DNA of 64,000 bases, taken from contig DATELQ010000142.1 in assembly GCA_035276475.1 (NCBI GenBank), positions 1 to 64,000 on the forward strand, in the 5' to 3' direction. The position numbers and the translations under genes are program-made. The notes under the pieces were generated by a model. The model did not search any database. It was not told the origin of the DNA and worked only from the letters and a program-made list of their open reading frames with translations. The stretch comes from DATDFB01 sp035276475. Lineage in GTDB: Bacteria > Acidobacteriota > Thermoanaerobaculia > Gp7-AA8. Below, piece by piece: positions 53,367 to 60,899 of this stretch (the first letter of the stretch is position 1; the number at the start of each line of letters is the position of its first letter).

Positions 53367-53875
53367 CGTCGTCGCGCGTCCGTGAGTTCATGCGCGTTCT
53401 TGCGGCAGAGTCGCATGCGGAAGGACGCGTTTATCTCACGGGCGGTGCAACCGCCGTGCTGCTCGACTGGCGCGACAGCACGGTGGACATTGATATCAAA
53501 ATCATTCCGGACGACGGTCGCGTGTTCGATGTGATTCCGTCGCTGAAAGAACGTCTCGGCGTGAATGTGGAGCTGGCATCGCCTACCGATTTCATCCCTG
53601 AAGTTCCTGGATGGCGCGAGCGTAGCCCGTTTATTGTCCGCGAGCGGTCAATGTCTTTTCATCATTACGATTTCTACTCGCAATGCCTCGCGAAGCTGGA
53701 GCGCGCACTCAGCAAGGATCTGCTTGACGTACAGCACATGGTCGATTCCGGCCTTATCGAGCCGGAGCGGCTTCGTGAGTTCTACGAGCAGATCGAGCCG
53801 CAACTGAAGCGATATCCAGCCATTGATCCGCCGACGTTTCGTCGGGCTGTAGAGGCCTTCATCGCTCGCCAGTAG
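53351..53875 (+). CDS. DUF6036-like nucleotidyltransferase, possible toxin
   Basis: A 174-residue protein with the core of a minimal nucleotidyltransferase: YLTGGATAVLLDW (the glycine-rich start motif) followed by STVDIDIKI, supplying the D-x-D metal pair; then LASPTDFIPEVPGW and a C-terminal helical SQCLAKLERALSKDLLDVQHMVDSGLI. This resembles DUF6036/AbiEii-type families, in which partners form toxin-antitoxin or abortive-infection systems acting on tRNA or proteins. Only the two overlapping genes are present. It lies between metabolic operons without mobile-element remains. Confidence 0.75.
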   Translation: MREVVTSSRVREFMRVLAAESHAEGRVYLTGGATAVLLDWRDSTVDIDIKIIPDDGRVFDVIPSLKERLGVNVELASPTDFIPEVPGWRERSPFIVRERSMSFHHYDFYSQCLAKLERALSKDLLDVQHMVDSGLIEPERLREFYEQIEPQLKRYPAIDPPTFRRAVEAFIARQ

Positions 53876-53878
53876 AAT
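53873..53878 (+). promoter_or_regulatory. -10-like TAGAAT before plsY
   Basis: Nine bases before the ATG at 53888; the hexamer includes the stop codon of the preceding gene. Confidence 0.4.
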
Positions 53879-53887
53879 GCGCGGCAG

Positions 53888-54541
53888 ATGCTCCCCCTGC
53901 TCCTCATCGCCGCGGCGTACCTGATCGGCTCGATTCCGTTCAGCTACCTCGTTGTCCGCCTGATGGTCGGGCAGGATATCCGCGAGCATGGGAGCCGCAA
54001 CGTCGGCGCGACCAACGTCGCGCGCTCCTTTGGGAAGGCGCCGGGGATCATCGCGCTCGTTCTCGACGGGGCGAAGGGCTACGCCGTCGTGGTCCTCGCG
54101 GAGTGGGTGACGCGGCGCGCCGACTGGCCGCTGGCGGCGGGAACGGACGCCTCGCCGTGGCACTCCACCGCGTTCTGGATTGCGTTTGCGGCGCTCGTCG
54201 CGGTCGTCGGGCACATGTTCCCGGTGTGGCTGCGGTTCCATGGCGGCAAAGGGGTGGCCACGGCGACGGGGGCGTTTCTCGCGCTCGATCCGCTCGCGGT
54301 CGCGGCGTCGCTCATCGTGTTTCTCATCGTCCTGCTCACCATGCGCTATGTCTCGCTGGCCTCGATGATCAGCGCGGCCTCGTTTCCGCTGTTCCTGCGG
54401 TTCCTGTCGAAGGGACCGTTCTGGACGACCATCGTCTCCATCGCCATCTCCATCCTCATCATCGTGAAGCACCACTCCAATATCGCCCGGCTCGCGCACG
54501 GCACGGAGCGGCGCATCGGCGATCCGAAGGAGCGCTCGTGA
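53888..54541 (+). CDS. plsY: Acyl-phosphate:glycerol-3-phosphate acyltransferase
   Basis: PlsY makes lysophosphatidate from acyl-phosphate and glycerol-3-phosphate in the inner membrane. The 217-residue protein has five or so membrane helices and the conserved loops: SIPFSYLVVRL, the DIREHGSRNVGATNVAR box, LDGAKGY and HMFPVWLRFHGGKGVATATGAF. An extra loop (ADWPLAAGTDASPWHSTA) lies between the second and third helices. It overlaps gpsA, which supplies its glycerol-3-phosphate substrate, by GTGA. Confidence 0.95.
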   Translation: MLPLLLIAAAYLIGSIPFSYLVVRLMVGQDIREHGSRNVGATNVARSFGKAPGIIALVLDGAKGYAVVVLAEWVTRRADWPLAAGTDASPWHSTAFWIAFAALVAVVGHMFPVWLRFHGGKGVATATGAFLALDPLAVAASLIVFLIVLLTMRYVSLASMISAASFPLFLRFLSKGPFWTTIVSIAISILIIVKHHSNIARLAHGTERRIGDPKERS

Positions 54542-55536
54542 GGCTTTCGGTCATTGGCTCGGGCTCGTTCGGAACGTCGATGGCCATCGTCGCGGCGCGC
54601 GCCGGGCACGACGTCCTGCTGTGGGCGCACGACCCGAACGTCGCCGACGGCATCCGCCGCGAGCGGCGCAATCCCGTCTACATGCCGGCCATCGAGCTCG
54701 ACGGGCGCATCGCCGCCACGCACTCGCTCGAAGAGGCGGCGGCCTTCAGCGACGCGCTCCTCATGGTCGTGCCGAGCCATCACTACCGCCGCGTCCTCGC
54801 CGAGATCGCCCCGTTCGTCGACAAAGCCAATGTCATCTCCGGCACGAAGGGCATCGAGAACGAGTCCCTCGATACGATGTCGCAGGTCACGGCGCAGGTT
54901 CTCGGCGAGAAGCTCGGCGCCTTCGCCGTCCTCTCCGGCCCGACCTTCGCGCTCGAAGCCGCCCGCGGCGATCCCACCGTCGCCGTCGTGGCCTCGGAGG
55001 ACGACGACTTCGCGCACGCCGCGCAGGGGATGCTCAGCGGCGGCACGTTCCGGCTCTACCGGACGAACGACGTTGCCGGCGTCGAGCTCGCCGGGTCGCT
55101 CAAGAACGTCATCGCTATCGCTGCCGGCGTCGTAGAAGGGCTCGGCCTCGGGTCGAATACGAACGCGGCGCTGATCACGCGCGGGCTGCACGAGATGACG
55201 AAGCTCGGCATCGCCCTCGGCGGCAGGCTCGAAACGTTCGCCGGTTTGGCCGGTATGGGCGACCTCGTCCTTACCTGCACCGGCGCGTTGTCGCGCAACC
55301 GCCGCGTCGGCGTCGAGCTCGGCCGTGGCAAGACGCTCGAACAGATCCTCGGCGAAACGCGTGAGGTCGCCGAGGGGGTGAAGACGGCGAAGGCGGCGCA
55401 GGCGCTGGCGGAGCGGCATCAGATCGAGATGCCGATCACGACTGAGATGTACCGTGTGCTTTATGAAGGGGAGTCGCCGCGGACCGGAATTCAGCGCCTA
55501 ATGACGCGCTCGCTGAAGCCCGAATTCGCCCGATAG
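54538..55536 (+). CDS. gpsA: Glycerol-3-phosphate dehydrogenase [NAD(P)+]
   Basis: GpsA reduces dihydroxyacetone phosphate to sn-glycerol-3-phosphate for phospholipid synthesis. The 332-residue protein has the Rossmann motif SVIGSGSFGTSMA, SGTKGIE, VLSGPTFALEAARGDPTVAVVAS, ELAGSLKNVIAIAAGVVEGLGLGSNTNAALITRGLHEM with the catalytic Lys, and GMGDLVLTCTGALSRNRRVG. GTG start at 54538 sits in the plsY stop. The order plsY-gpsA is common in bacteria. Confidence 0.97.
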   Translation: MRLSVIGSGSFGTSMAIVAARAGHDVLLWAHDPNVADGIRRERRNPVYMPAIELDGRIAATHSLEEAAAFSDALLMVVPSHHYRRVLAEIAPFVDKANVISGTKGIENESLDTMSQVTAQVLGEKLGAFAVLSGPTFALEAARGDPTVAVVASEDDDFAHAAQGMLSGGTFRLYRTNDVAGVELAGSLKNVIAIAAGVVEGLGLGSNTNAALITRGLHEMTKLGIALGGRLETFAGLAGMGDLVLTCTGALSRNRRVGVELGRGKTLEQILGETREVAEGVKTAKAAQALAERHQIEMPITTEMYRVLYEGESPRTGIQRLMTRSLKPEFAR

Positions 55537-55647
55537 CCGGCACGGCCGGCAGCGTAGATTGGCAGAGCCCGCCGCACGATAACCGCCTGATCGACGCCCC
55601 TGCAAGCGGCCTTTCAATTGCACTAGATCATCAGCGAAGGAGGACGC

Positions 55648-55791
55648 ATGTCGCACTTCCTGAAGAAGTTGCTGATGTTTCGAATCGGACAGAAAGCTTC
55701 GCGCGGCTTTGCCCGCTCGATCGGACTCGATGCTCTCGCAGGGGTCGTCGGCCTGATCGGCGGCGTGAAGTACATGCGACGCCACTCGTAG
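55648..55791 (+). CDS. Small 47-residue hydrophobic-basic protein
   Basis: AAGGAGGA stands five bases before the ATG, one of the best ribosome sites in the window. The protein has a basic start (MSHFLKKLLMFRIGQKASRG), an amphipathic stretch and a hydrophobic Gly-rich segment (LDALAGVVGLIGGVKYM) ending in RRHS, so it probably lies along or spans the membrane. The strong site and clean frame argue that it is real although too short for most gene callers. No known family. It stands alone after gpsA. Confidence 0.65.
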   Translation: MSHFLKKLLMFRIGQKASRGFARSIGLDALAGVVGLIGGVKYMRRHS

Positions 55792-55805
55792 CTCGGAGGA
55801 GCCGC

Positions 55806-56273
55806 CTACATCGGCGGCTTCTTCGCTTCTTTCTCCTTCGCCTTCTTCGCCTGCTCCTCTGCCACGTGTTCCGCGACCGCGGGGTCGTCGAACATCGTTT
55901 GCGCGCCGCCGTCGGTCGCGGCGAGCGTCCGCTGCGCCGCCTCGCGCTCGTCCTTCGCTTTCTGCTCGGCGTCCTTCTTCGCCTTCGCCTCCTGCTCGCG
56001 GCGGTCCTGCTCGGCCTTGAGCTGTGCGGCCGTCGGGGCGGGCGGGAGGGGCGGGAGCGGCTGCTGCGCGGCGGCGGTGGTGATATGGCCGCCGCTCTTG
56101 ATGAGGTTGTCGTTCGTGATCACAATCGTCGCCTTCCGTTTCTTCGCGGACGACTTCTTCGCCGCGGCGACGAGGGGCGAATCCGTCGTCGTAGCGGGGG
56201 GAGTCTGCGGCGTCTCGCCGGCCAGGAGAGGCAGGGCCGCGAGCGCAAGCGATGCAAACAGAAGCGGTTTCAT
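55806..56273 (-). CDS. Exported Lys/Ala/Glu-rich coiled-coil protein, 155 residues
   Basis: I chose the ATG at 56273, which gives a signal peptide (MKPLLFASLALAALPLLAG). The mature chain is low-complexity: a Thr/Pro segment, a KKSSAKKRKATIVITNDNLIKSGG strand and a long charged helix (QLKAEQDRREQEAKAKKDAEQKAKDEREAAQ ... AEEQAKKAKEKEAKKP). The TIVITNDNLIKSGGHIT strand recalls a motif seen in other short envelope proteins of similar bacteria. A periplasmic structural role is possible but unproven. Divergent from the DedA gene. Confidence 0.65.
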   Translation of the reverse strand: MKPLLFASLALAALPLLAGETPQTPPATTTDSPLVAAAKKSSAKKRKATIVITNDNLIKSGGHITTAAAQQPLPPLPPAPTAAQLKAEQDRREQEAKAKKDAEQKAKDEREAAQRTLAATDGGAQTMFDDPAVAEHVAEEQAKKAKEKEAKKPPM

Positions 56274-56344
56274 GGTGCGTTCAATGTTACGCTTTCCCCT
56301 CGAATTTCCCGAACCCGCCCCGAATCTTGCAAATTGGCGGCTGA

Positions 56345-56911
56345 ATGACGCCCGAGCTGCTGCTGCACAAATTCGGCTATCTGGCCGTTTTCGTCGGGAC
56401 ATTCCTCGAGGGCGAGACCATTCTGGTCATGGCCGGGTTCTTCGCGGAGCGCGGACACCTCCATCTTCCCGGCGTCATCCTCACCGCCTTCGCCGGTGCG
56501 TTTGTCGGCCACGTCTTCTGGTTCTGGCTCGGCAGAACGCAGGGCGTCAAGCTCCTCGACCGCATGCCGCGCATGAAAAAACACTTCGGCCGCGGCATCC
56601 GCATTTTCGAGCGCTACGGCGCGCCGGCCATCTTCATCACGCAGTGGCTCTACGGGTTGCGCGTCACCTGCGCCGTGATCATCGGCATCTCGCGCATCTC
56701 GACGCTGAAGTTCATCCTCTACGAAGCCGTCACCTGCATGATCTGGGCGATCATCATCGCCAGCGCCGGCTACTACTTCGGCCGCGCTGTCGAGTCGGTC
56801 CTCGGCCGCGCGGCGCACATCGAAAAATACGGATTGATCATCCTCGTCGTCGTCGGCATCGGTCTCTTTGTCTGGCACCAGTGGAAGGACCGCCGCCCGC
56901 GAAGCGACTAA
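56345..56911 (+). CDS. DedA/SNARE-associated family membrane protein
   Basis: A 188-residue inner membrane protein with the DedA features: FGYLAVFVGTFLEGETILVMAGFFAERGHL at the start, the GAFVGHVFWFWLGRTQG motif, FGRGIRIFERYGAPAIFITQWLYGLRVTCAVIIGISRISTLKF and a C-terminal membrane helix. Some members move undecaprenyl phosphate or other lipids across the membrane and support proton-motive force. The specific lipid is not evident. Confidence 0.92.
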   Translation: MTPELLLHKFGYLAVFVGTFLEGETILVMAGFFAERGHLHLPGVILTAFAGAFVGHVFWFWLGRTQGVKLLDRMPRMKKHFGRGIRIFERYGAPAIFITQWLYGLRVTCAVIIGISRISTLKFILYEAVTCMIWAIIIASAGYYFGRAVESVLGRAAHIEKYGLIILVVVGIGLFVWHQWKDRRPRSD

Positions 56912-56947
56912 TGAGGCGGCCATGCGGCAGGCGCTGGCCGCCCTCCG

Positions 56948-59737
56948 TCAACCCTCGTAAGCCTTCTGCTCCAGCTCCGCCTGCGCCGCCGCGAGGCGCG
57001 CCACCGGCACGCGGTACGGCGAGCACGAAACGTAATTGAGATTGCACGTGCGGAAGAAGCGGATCGAGTCGGGATCGCCGCCGTGCTCGCCGCAGACGCC
57101 GACCTTCAGCTTCGCGTTCGAGGACCGTCCGCGCTCCGTGCCGAGGCGCACGAGCTGGCCGACGCCCGTCGTGTCGATCGACTCGAACGGATCCTTCGGC
57201 AGGATCTTCTTGTCGACGTACTCGGGCAGGAACGTGCCGGCGTCGTCGCGCGAATAGCCGAAGGTCATCTGCGTCAGGTCGTTCGTGCCGAATGAGAAGA
57301 ACTCGGCGATCTCGCCGAGCTGGTCGGCGATGAGCGCCGCGCGGGGGATCTCGATCATCGTCCCGACGATGACCGGCACGTCCACGCCGCACTCCTTGAT
57401 CACGTCCGCGGCCACGCGGCGCGTCATCTCGCTCGTGATCTGTAGCTCCTTCACCGTGCCGACGAGCGGGATCATCACCTCGGGACGCACATCGATCCCG
57501 TCCTTGCGCACGTCGCACGCGGCCTGGAAGATGGCCCGCACCTGCATCTCGTAAATCTCCGGATAGGTGATGCCGAGGCGGCAGCCGCGGTGGCCGAGCA
57601 TCGGATTCACCTCGTGGAGCTGATTCACCTTCGCGCGCAGCTCGACGTAGCCCCAGCCCATGTCGCGCGCCAGCGCCGACATCTGCGCCTCCGTGTGCGG
57701 CAGGAACTCGTGCAGGGGCGGATCGAGCAGTCGGATCGTCACCGGCATCCCGGCGAGCTCGCGGAAGATCCCTTCGAAGTCGGCCTTCTGGAACGGCAGG
57801 AGCTGGTCGAGCGCGCGCCGCCGCCCTGCCTCGTTGCGCGCCAGGATCATCTCCCGCACGCGCACGATCCGCTCCTCGGCGAAGAACATGTGCTCCGTGC
57901 GGCAAAGGCCGATGCCGGCCGCGCCGAAGAGCCGCGCCACGCGCGCGTCGTTCGGCGTGTCGGCGTTCGTGCGGATGCCGAGCGTGCGGATCTCGTCAGC
58001 CCATTTCAGGAGCCGATCGAAGTTGCGGTAGACCTCCGACGCCTCCGGCTTCATCGTGTTCTCGACCAGCACCTGGATGACTTCGGACGGCTTCGTCGGC
58101 AGCTTTCCGCCGAGGATCTCGCCCGTCGTGCCGTCGATGGAGATCCAGTCGCCTTCTTCGAGCGGCTCATGTCCTTCGCTCCTCAATTCGCCGCGGCCGT
58201 AGTCGACTTTGATCGACCCCGCGCCGACGACGCACGGCCGTCCCATGCCGCGGGCCACGACCGCGGCGTGCGACGTCAGTCCGCCGCGTGTGGTGAGGAT
58301 GCCGGCCGCGCTGTGCATGCCGGCGATATCCTCGGGCGATGTCTCGATGCGCACGAGCACGACCGGATCATCCTTCGCCATCTGCACGGCGTGCTCGGCG
58401 TTGAAGGCGATGCGTCCGGCTGCCGCGCCGGGGCCGGCGGGAAGTCCGCGGCCGAGCAGCCGGCCGCCGTTGAGCGCTTTTTCTTTTTCGGCGTGATCGA
58501 AGACGGGCGCGAGGAGCTGCACGATCTGCCCAGCCTCGACGCGCTCGACCGCCTCGCGGTGGTCGATCAGACCTTCGTCGGTCATGTCGCAGGCGATCTT
58601 CACCGCGGCGAAGCCGGTGCGCTTGCCGGTGCGCGTTTGCAGCAGGTAGAGCTTGCCTGACTGGATCGTGAACTCGATGTCCTGCATGTCGCGGTAGTGC
58701 GCCTCGAGCTTTTTGTAGACGTCCTCGAGCTGCGCGTACACCGCAGGCATCGTCTCTTCGAGCGACTTCTCGACATTGTCGGACGCCTGGCCGGCGTCGA
58801 CCACCTGCGCCTTCGAGATCGGCAGTGGCGTGCGGATGCCGGCGACGACGTCCTCGCCCTGCGCGTTCGCCAGGTACTCGCCGAAGAACTTCCGCTCGCC
58901 GGTCGACGGATTGCGCGTGAAAGCCACGCCGGTCGCGCAGTCGTCGCCCATGTTGCCGAAGACCATCGACTGCACGTTGACCGCGGTGCCCCAGTCGTCG
59001 GGAATGCCGTTCAACTTCCGGTAGGTGATAGCTCGCTGGTTGTTCCACGAGCCGAACACCGCGCCGATCGCGCCCCACAGCTGATCGTTCACGTTCTGCG
59101 GGAAGTCGTTGCCGGACTTCTCGCGGACGATTTTCTTGTACGTCGCCACGAGCTCGCGCAGCGCATTCGCGGGGATCTGCGCGTCCGTCTGCGCGCCGAC
59201 GCGGTCGCGCAGCGCGAAGAGCTCATGCTCGAAGTGCTCCTTGTCGACCTCGAGGACGACGTCAGAGAACATTTGGATGAAGCGCCGGTAGGAGTCGAGG
59301 GCGAAGCGCTCGTCGTGTTTCGCCAGCCCCTGCACCGTCTCGTCGTTCAGCCCGAGGTTGAGGATCGTGTCCATCATCCCGGGCATCGACGCGCGCGCGC
59401 CGGAGCGGACGGAGACGAGGAGCGGCTTGTCGCGGTCGCCGAACTTGCGGTCGACGACCTTCTCGACGCGCGCCAGATTCTCGGCGACGGCGTCGCGCAG
59501 GTCGGGCGGGTACTGCTTGCCGTTCTCGTAAAAGTACGTGCAGACCTCCGTGGAGATCGTGAAGCCGGGAGGGACAGGAACGCCGATGTTCGTCATCTCG
59601 GCGAGGCCTGCGCCTTTGCCGCCGAGGACGTTCTTCATCTTGGCGTTCCCCTCGGCGTGACCTTCGCCGAAGTAGTAGACGTACTTCTTCGCCGTCTTAT
59701 CTTCCGACTTCGAGATCGATGGTGCTGTAGAGCTCAC
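56948..59737 (-). CDS. ppdK: Pyruvate, phosphate dikinase
   Basis: PpdK interconverts pyruvate, ATP and phosphate with PEP, AMP and pyrophosphate. The 929-residue protein has the nucleotide-binding domain (KNVLGGKGAGLAEMTN ... VRSGARASMPGMMDTILNLGLND), the swivelling domain with phospho-His490 in TRGGLTSHAAVVARGMGRPCV, and the PEP-binding barrel (GLCRTEHMFF, LLDPPLHEFLP, GHRGCRLGIT, GTNDLTQMTFGYSRDD, GVCGEHGGDP). GTG start at 59737 has GGAGG six bases before it and lies 41 bases inside the preceding lipoprotein gene. Confidence 0.97.
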   Translation of the reverse strand: MSSTAPSISKSEDKTAKKYVYYFGEGHAEGNAKMKNVLGGKGAGLAEMTNIGVPVPPGFTISTEVCTYFYENGKQYPPDLRDAVAENLARVEKVVDRKFGDRDKPLLVSVRSGARASMPGMMDTILNLGLNDETVQGLAKHDERFALDSYRRFIQMFSDVVLEVDKEHFEHELFALRDRVGAQTDAQIPANALRELVATYKKIVREKSGNDFPQNVNDQLWGAIGAVFGSWNNQRAITYRKLNGIPDDWGTAVNVQSMVFGNMGDDCATGVAFTRNPSTGERKFFGEYLANAQGEDVVAGIRTPLPISKAQVVDAGQASDNVEKSLEETMPAVYAQLEDVYKKLEAHYRDMQDIEFTIQSGKLYLLQTRTGKRTGFAAVKIACDMTDEGLIDHREAVERVEAGQIVQLLAPVFDHAEKEKALNGGRLLGRGLPAGPGAAAGRIAFNAEHAVQMAKDDPVVLVRIETSPEDIAGMHSAAGILTTRGGLTSHAAVVARGMGRPCVVGAGSIKVDYGRGELRSEGHEPLEEGDWISIDGTTGEILGGKLPTKPSEVIQVLVENTMKPEASEVYRNFDRLLKWADEIRTLGIRTNADTPNDARVARLFGAAGIGLCRTEHMFFAEERIVRVREMILARNEAGRRRALDQLLPFQKADFEGIFRELAGMPVTIRLLDPPLHEFLPHTEAQMSALARDMGWGYVELRAKVNQLHEVNPMLGHRGCRLGITYPEIYEMQVRAIFQAACDVRKDGIDVRPEVMIPLVGTVKELQITSEMTRRVAADVIKECGVDVPVIVGTMIEIPRAALIADQLGEIAEFFSFGTNDLTQMTFGYSRDDAGTFLPEYVDKKILPKDPFESIDTTGVGQLVRLGTERGRSSNAKLKVGVCGEHGGDPDSIRFFRTCNLNYVSCSPYRVPVARLAAAQAELEQKAYEG

Positions 59738-60899
59738 GAGCGGCCTCCGACCCGGGAATCTGTCGTGGGTTGTCCGATCCTGCGGCGACCAGCGCCACGC
59801 GGCGCAGTTCGACCCCCGCATTCTGAAGCGCCTTGGCGAGGGAGTCGAGCGCGCGCTGGGCCCGGGCCCGATTCGCCTCGGGCGTTTTCTCGCGGAACTC
59901 GTGCGCCACGAGGCGCGGATGCGGTTGCCGCCGCAGCTCGTCGACGAGCCATTTCAAGCCCTCCGCGCTCGCCGCGGTGTCGAGCGTGTCGTCCGCGCCG
60001 AAGCGAAGGTTGTAGAGCGAATGATGGCCGCTCCGGCGCAGAAACTCGTGCGCGACGTCGGCCGCCGGCGCGGCGACATGCCCATCGGCGCGCTCGCCGA
60101 ACCAGGCATCGCCGAAGTACAACCCCGCGATCTCCTCATGCCACTGGATGCCGTTGAGGTGCTTGCCGTCCGGCGTGACGGTCAACGCGGCGTAGCCGAA
60201 TTCGGCGTCGCGAATCCACTCGTAACGATAGAAGCGCCCGTTGCTGCCGCCCTCGAAAAAGAGGGTCGAGTGCGCATACTGCATCGCGCCGCGCGCGTCG
60301 GAGGAGAACTCGGCGTCGCGGCCGTTGATGCGCCAGGTGCCGGCGATCGAGCCGGGCCGCGCGGGCGCGAGCTCGCGCCCCTGCACGAGGAGCGAGGCCA
60401 TGCAGACCTGGCCGTGGTCGACGGTGGGTGCGACCAGCGTGACGCGCAGAAACGCCGCGTCGGTCGGCCGGACGTCGACCCACTGCGGATCGGGGGACGG
60501 GGTTGGGTGCAGCGTCGCCAGCGGCTGAAAGGCGACGCCGTCCTTCGACGACTCGAACGTCGTCTCTTTCGGAACGAAGAACGGCTTGCCGAACGAGCGG
60601 ATGCCGACACGTTCGATGCGCGCGGGGGCGCCGAGGGCGACGACGAGCGACTGCGGGTAGTCGTTCGGCATGTTCGCCCAGTAGCTGCCTAGCTCACCGT
60701 CGATTGCGGCGATGGCGGAGTTCTCGAGCAGCGCCTCGCCGCTGCGCCAGACCACGACCGCACCGCGGGTGAGATCGGTGAGGCTGGAGCGCTCCGCGGC
60801 GTCGGAGGGCAGTGCGGCGGGTGGGGGAGGTGGGGGTGCGGATTCGCGCCCGCGGCAGGCGAAGAGGAGGAGGACGGCCGCGGCGAGCGCGCGCTTCAT
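59697..60899 (-). CDS. Lipoprotein with discoidin-like and OmpA-like domains
   Basis: A 400-residue protein with a lipobox (LLFAC, Cys15) and a Pro-rich linker. Residues about 40-175 look like an F5/8 type C (discoidin) sandwich: NSAIAAIDGELGSYWAN, PQSLVVALGAPARIERVGIRSFG, TTFESSKDGVAFQPLATL, FLRVTLVAP. A middle beta segment follows, and the last 105 residues (YNLRFGADDTLDTAASAEGLKWLVDELRR ... RARAQRALDSLAKALQNAGVELRRVALVAAGSDN) fit a divergent OmpA peptidoglycan-binding domain. It may link an outer-membrane ligand-binding domain to the cell wall. Start overlaps glyS (ATGA). Confidence 0.7.
   Translation of the reverse strand: MKRALAAAVLLLFACRGRESAPPPPPPAALPSDAAERSSLTDLTRGAVVVWRSGEALLENSAIAAIDGELGSYWANMPNDYPQSLVVALGAPARIERVGIRSFGKPFFVPKETTFESSKDGVAFQPLATLHPTPSPDPQWVDVRPTDAAFLRVTLVAPTVDHGQVCMASLLVQGRELAPARPGSIAGTWRINGRDAEFSSDARGAMQYAHSTLFFEGGSNGRFYRYEWIRDAEFGYAALTVTPDGKHLNGIQWHEEIAGLYFGDAWFGERADGHVAAPAADVAHEFLRRSGHHSLYNLRFGADDTLDTAASAEGLKWLVDELRRQPHPRLVAHEFREKTPEANRARAQRALDSLAKALQNAGVELRRVALVAAGSDNPRQIPGSEAARELYSTIDLEVGR

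Noticed and set aside
55555..55575. GCCGGCACGGCCGGC as a terminator after gpsA
   Set aside because: The stem is only five bases with no T-run.
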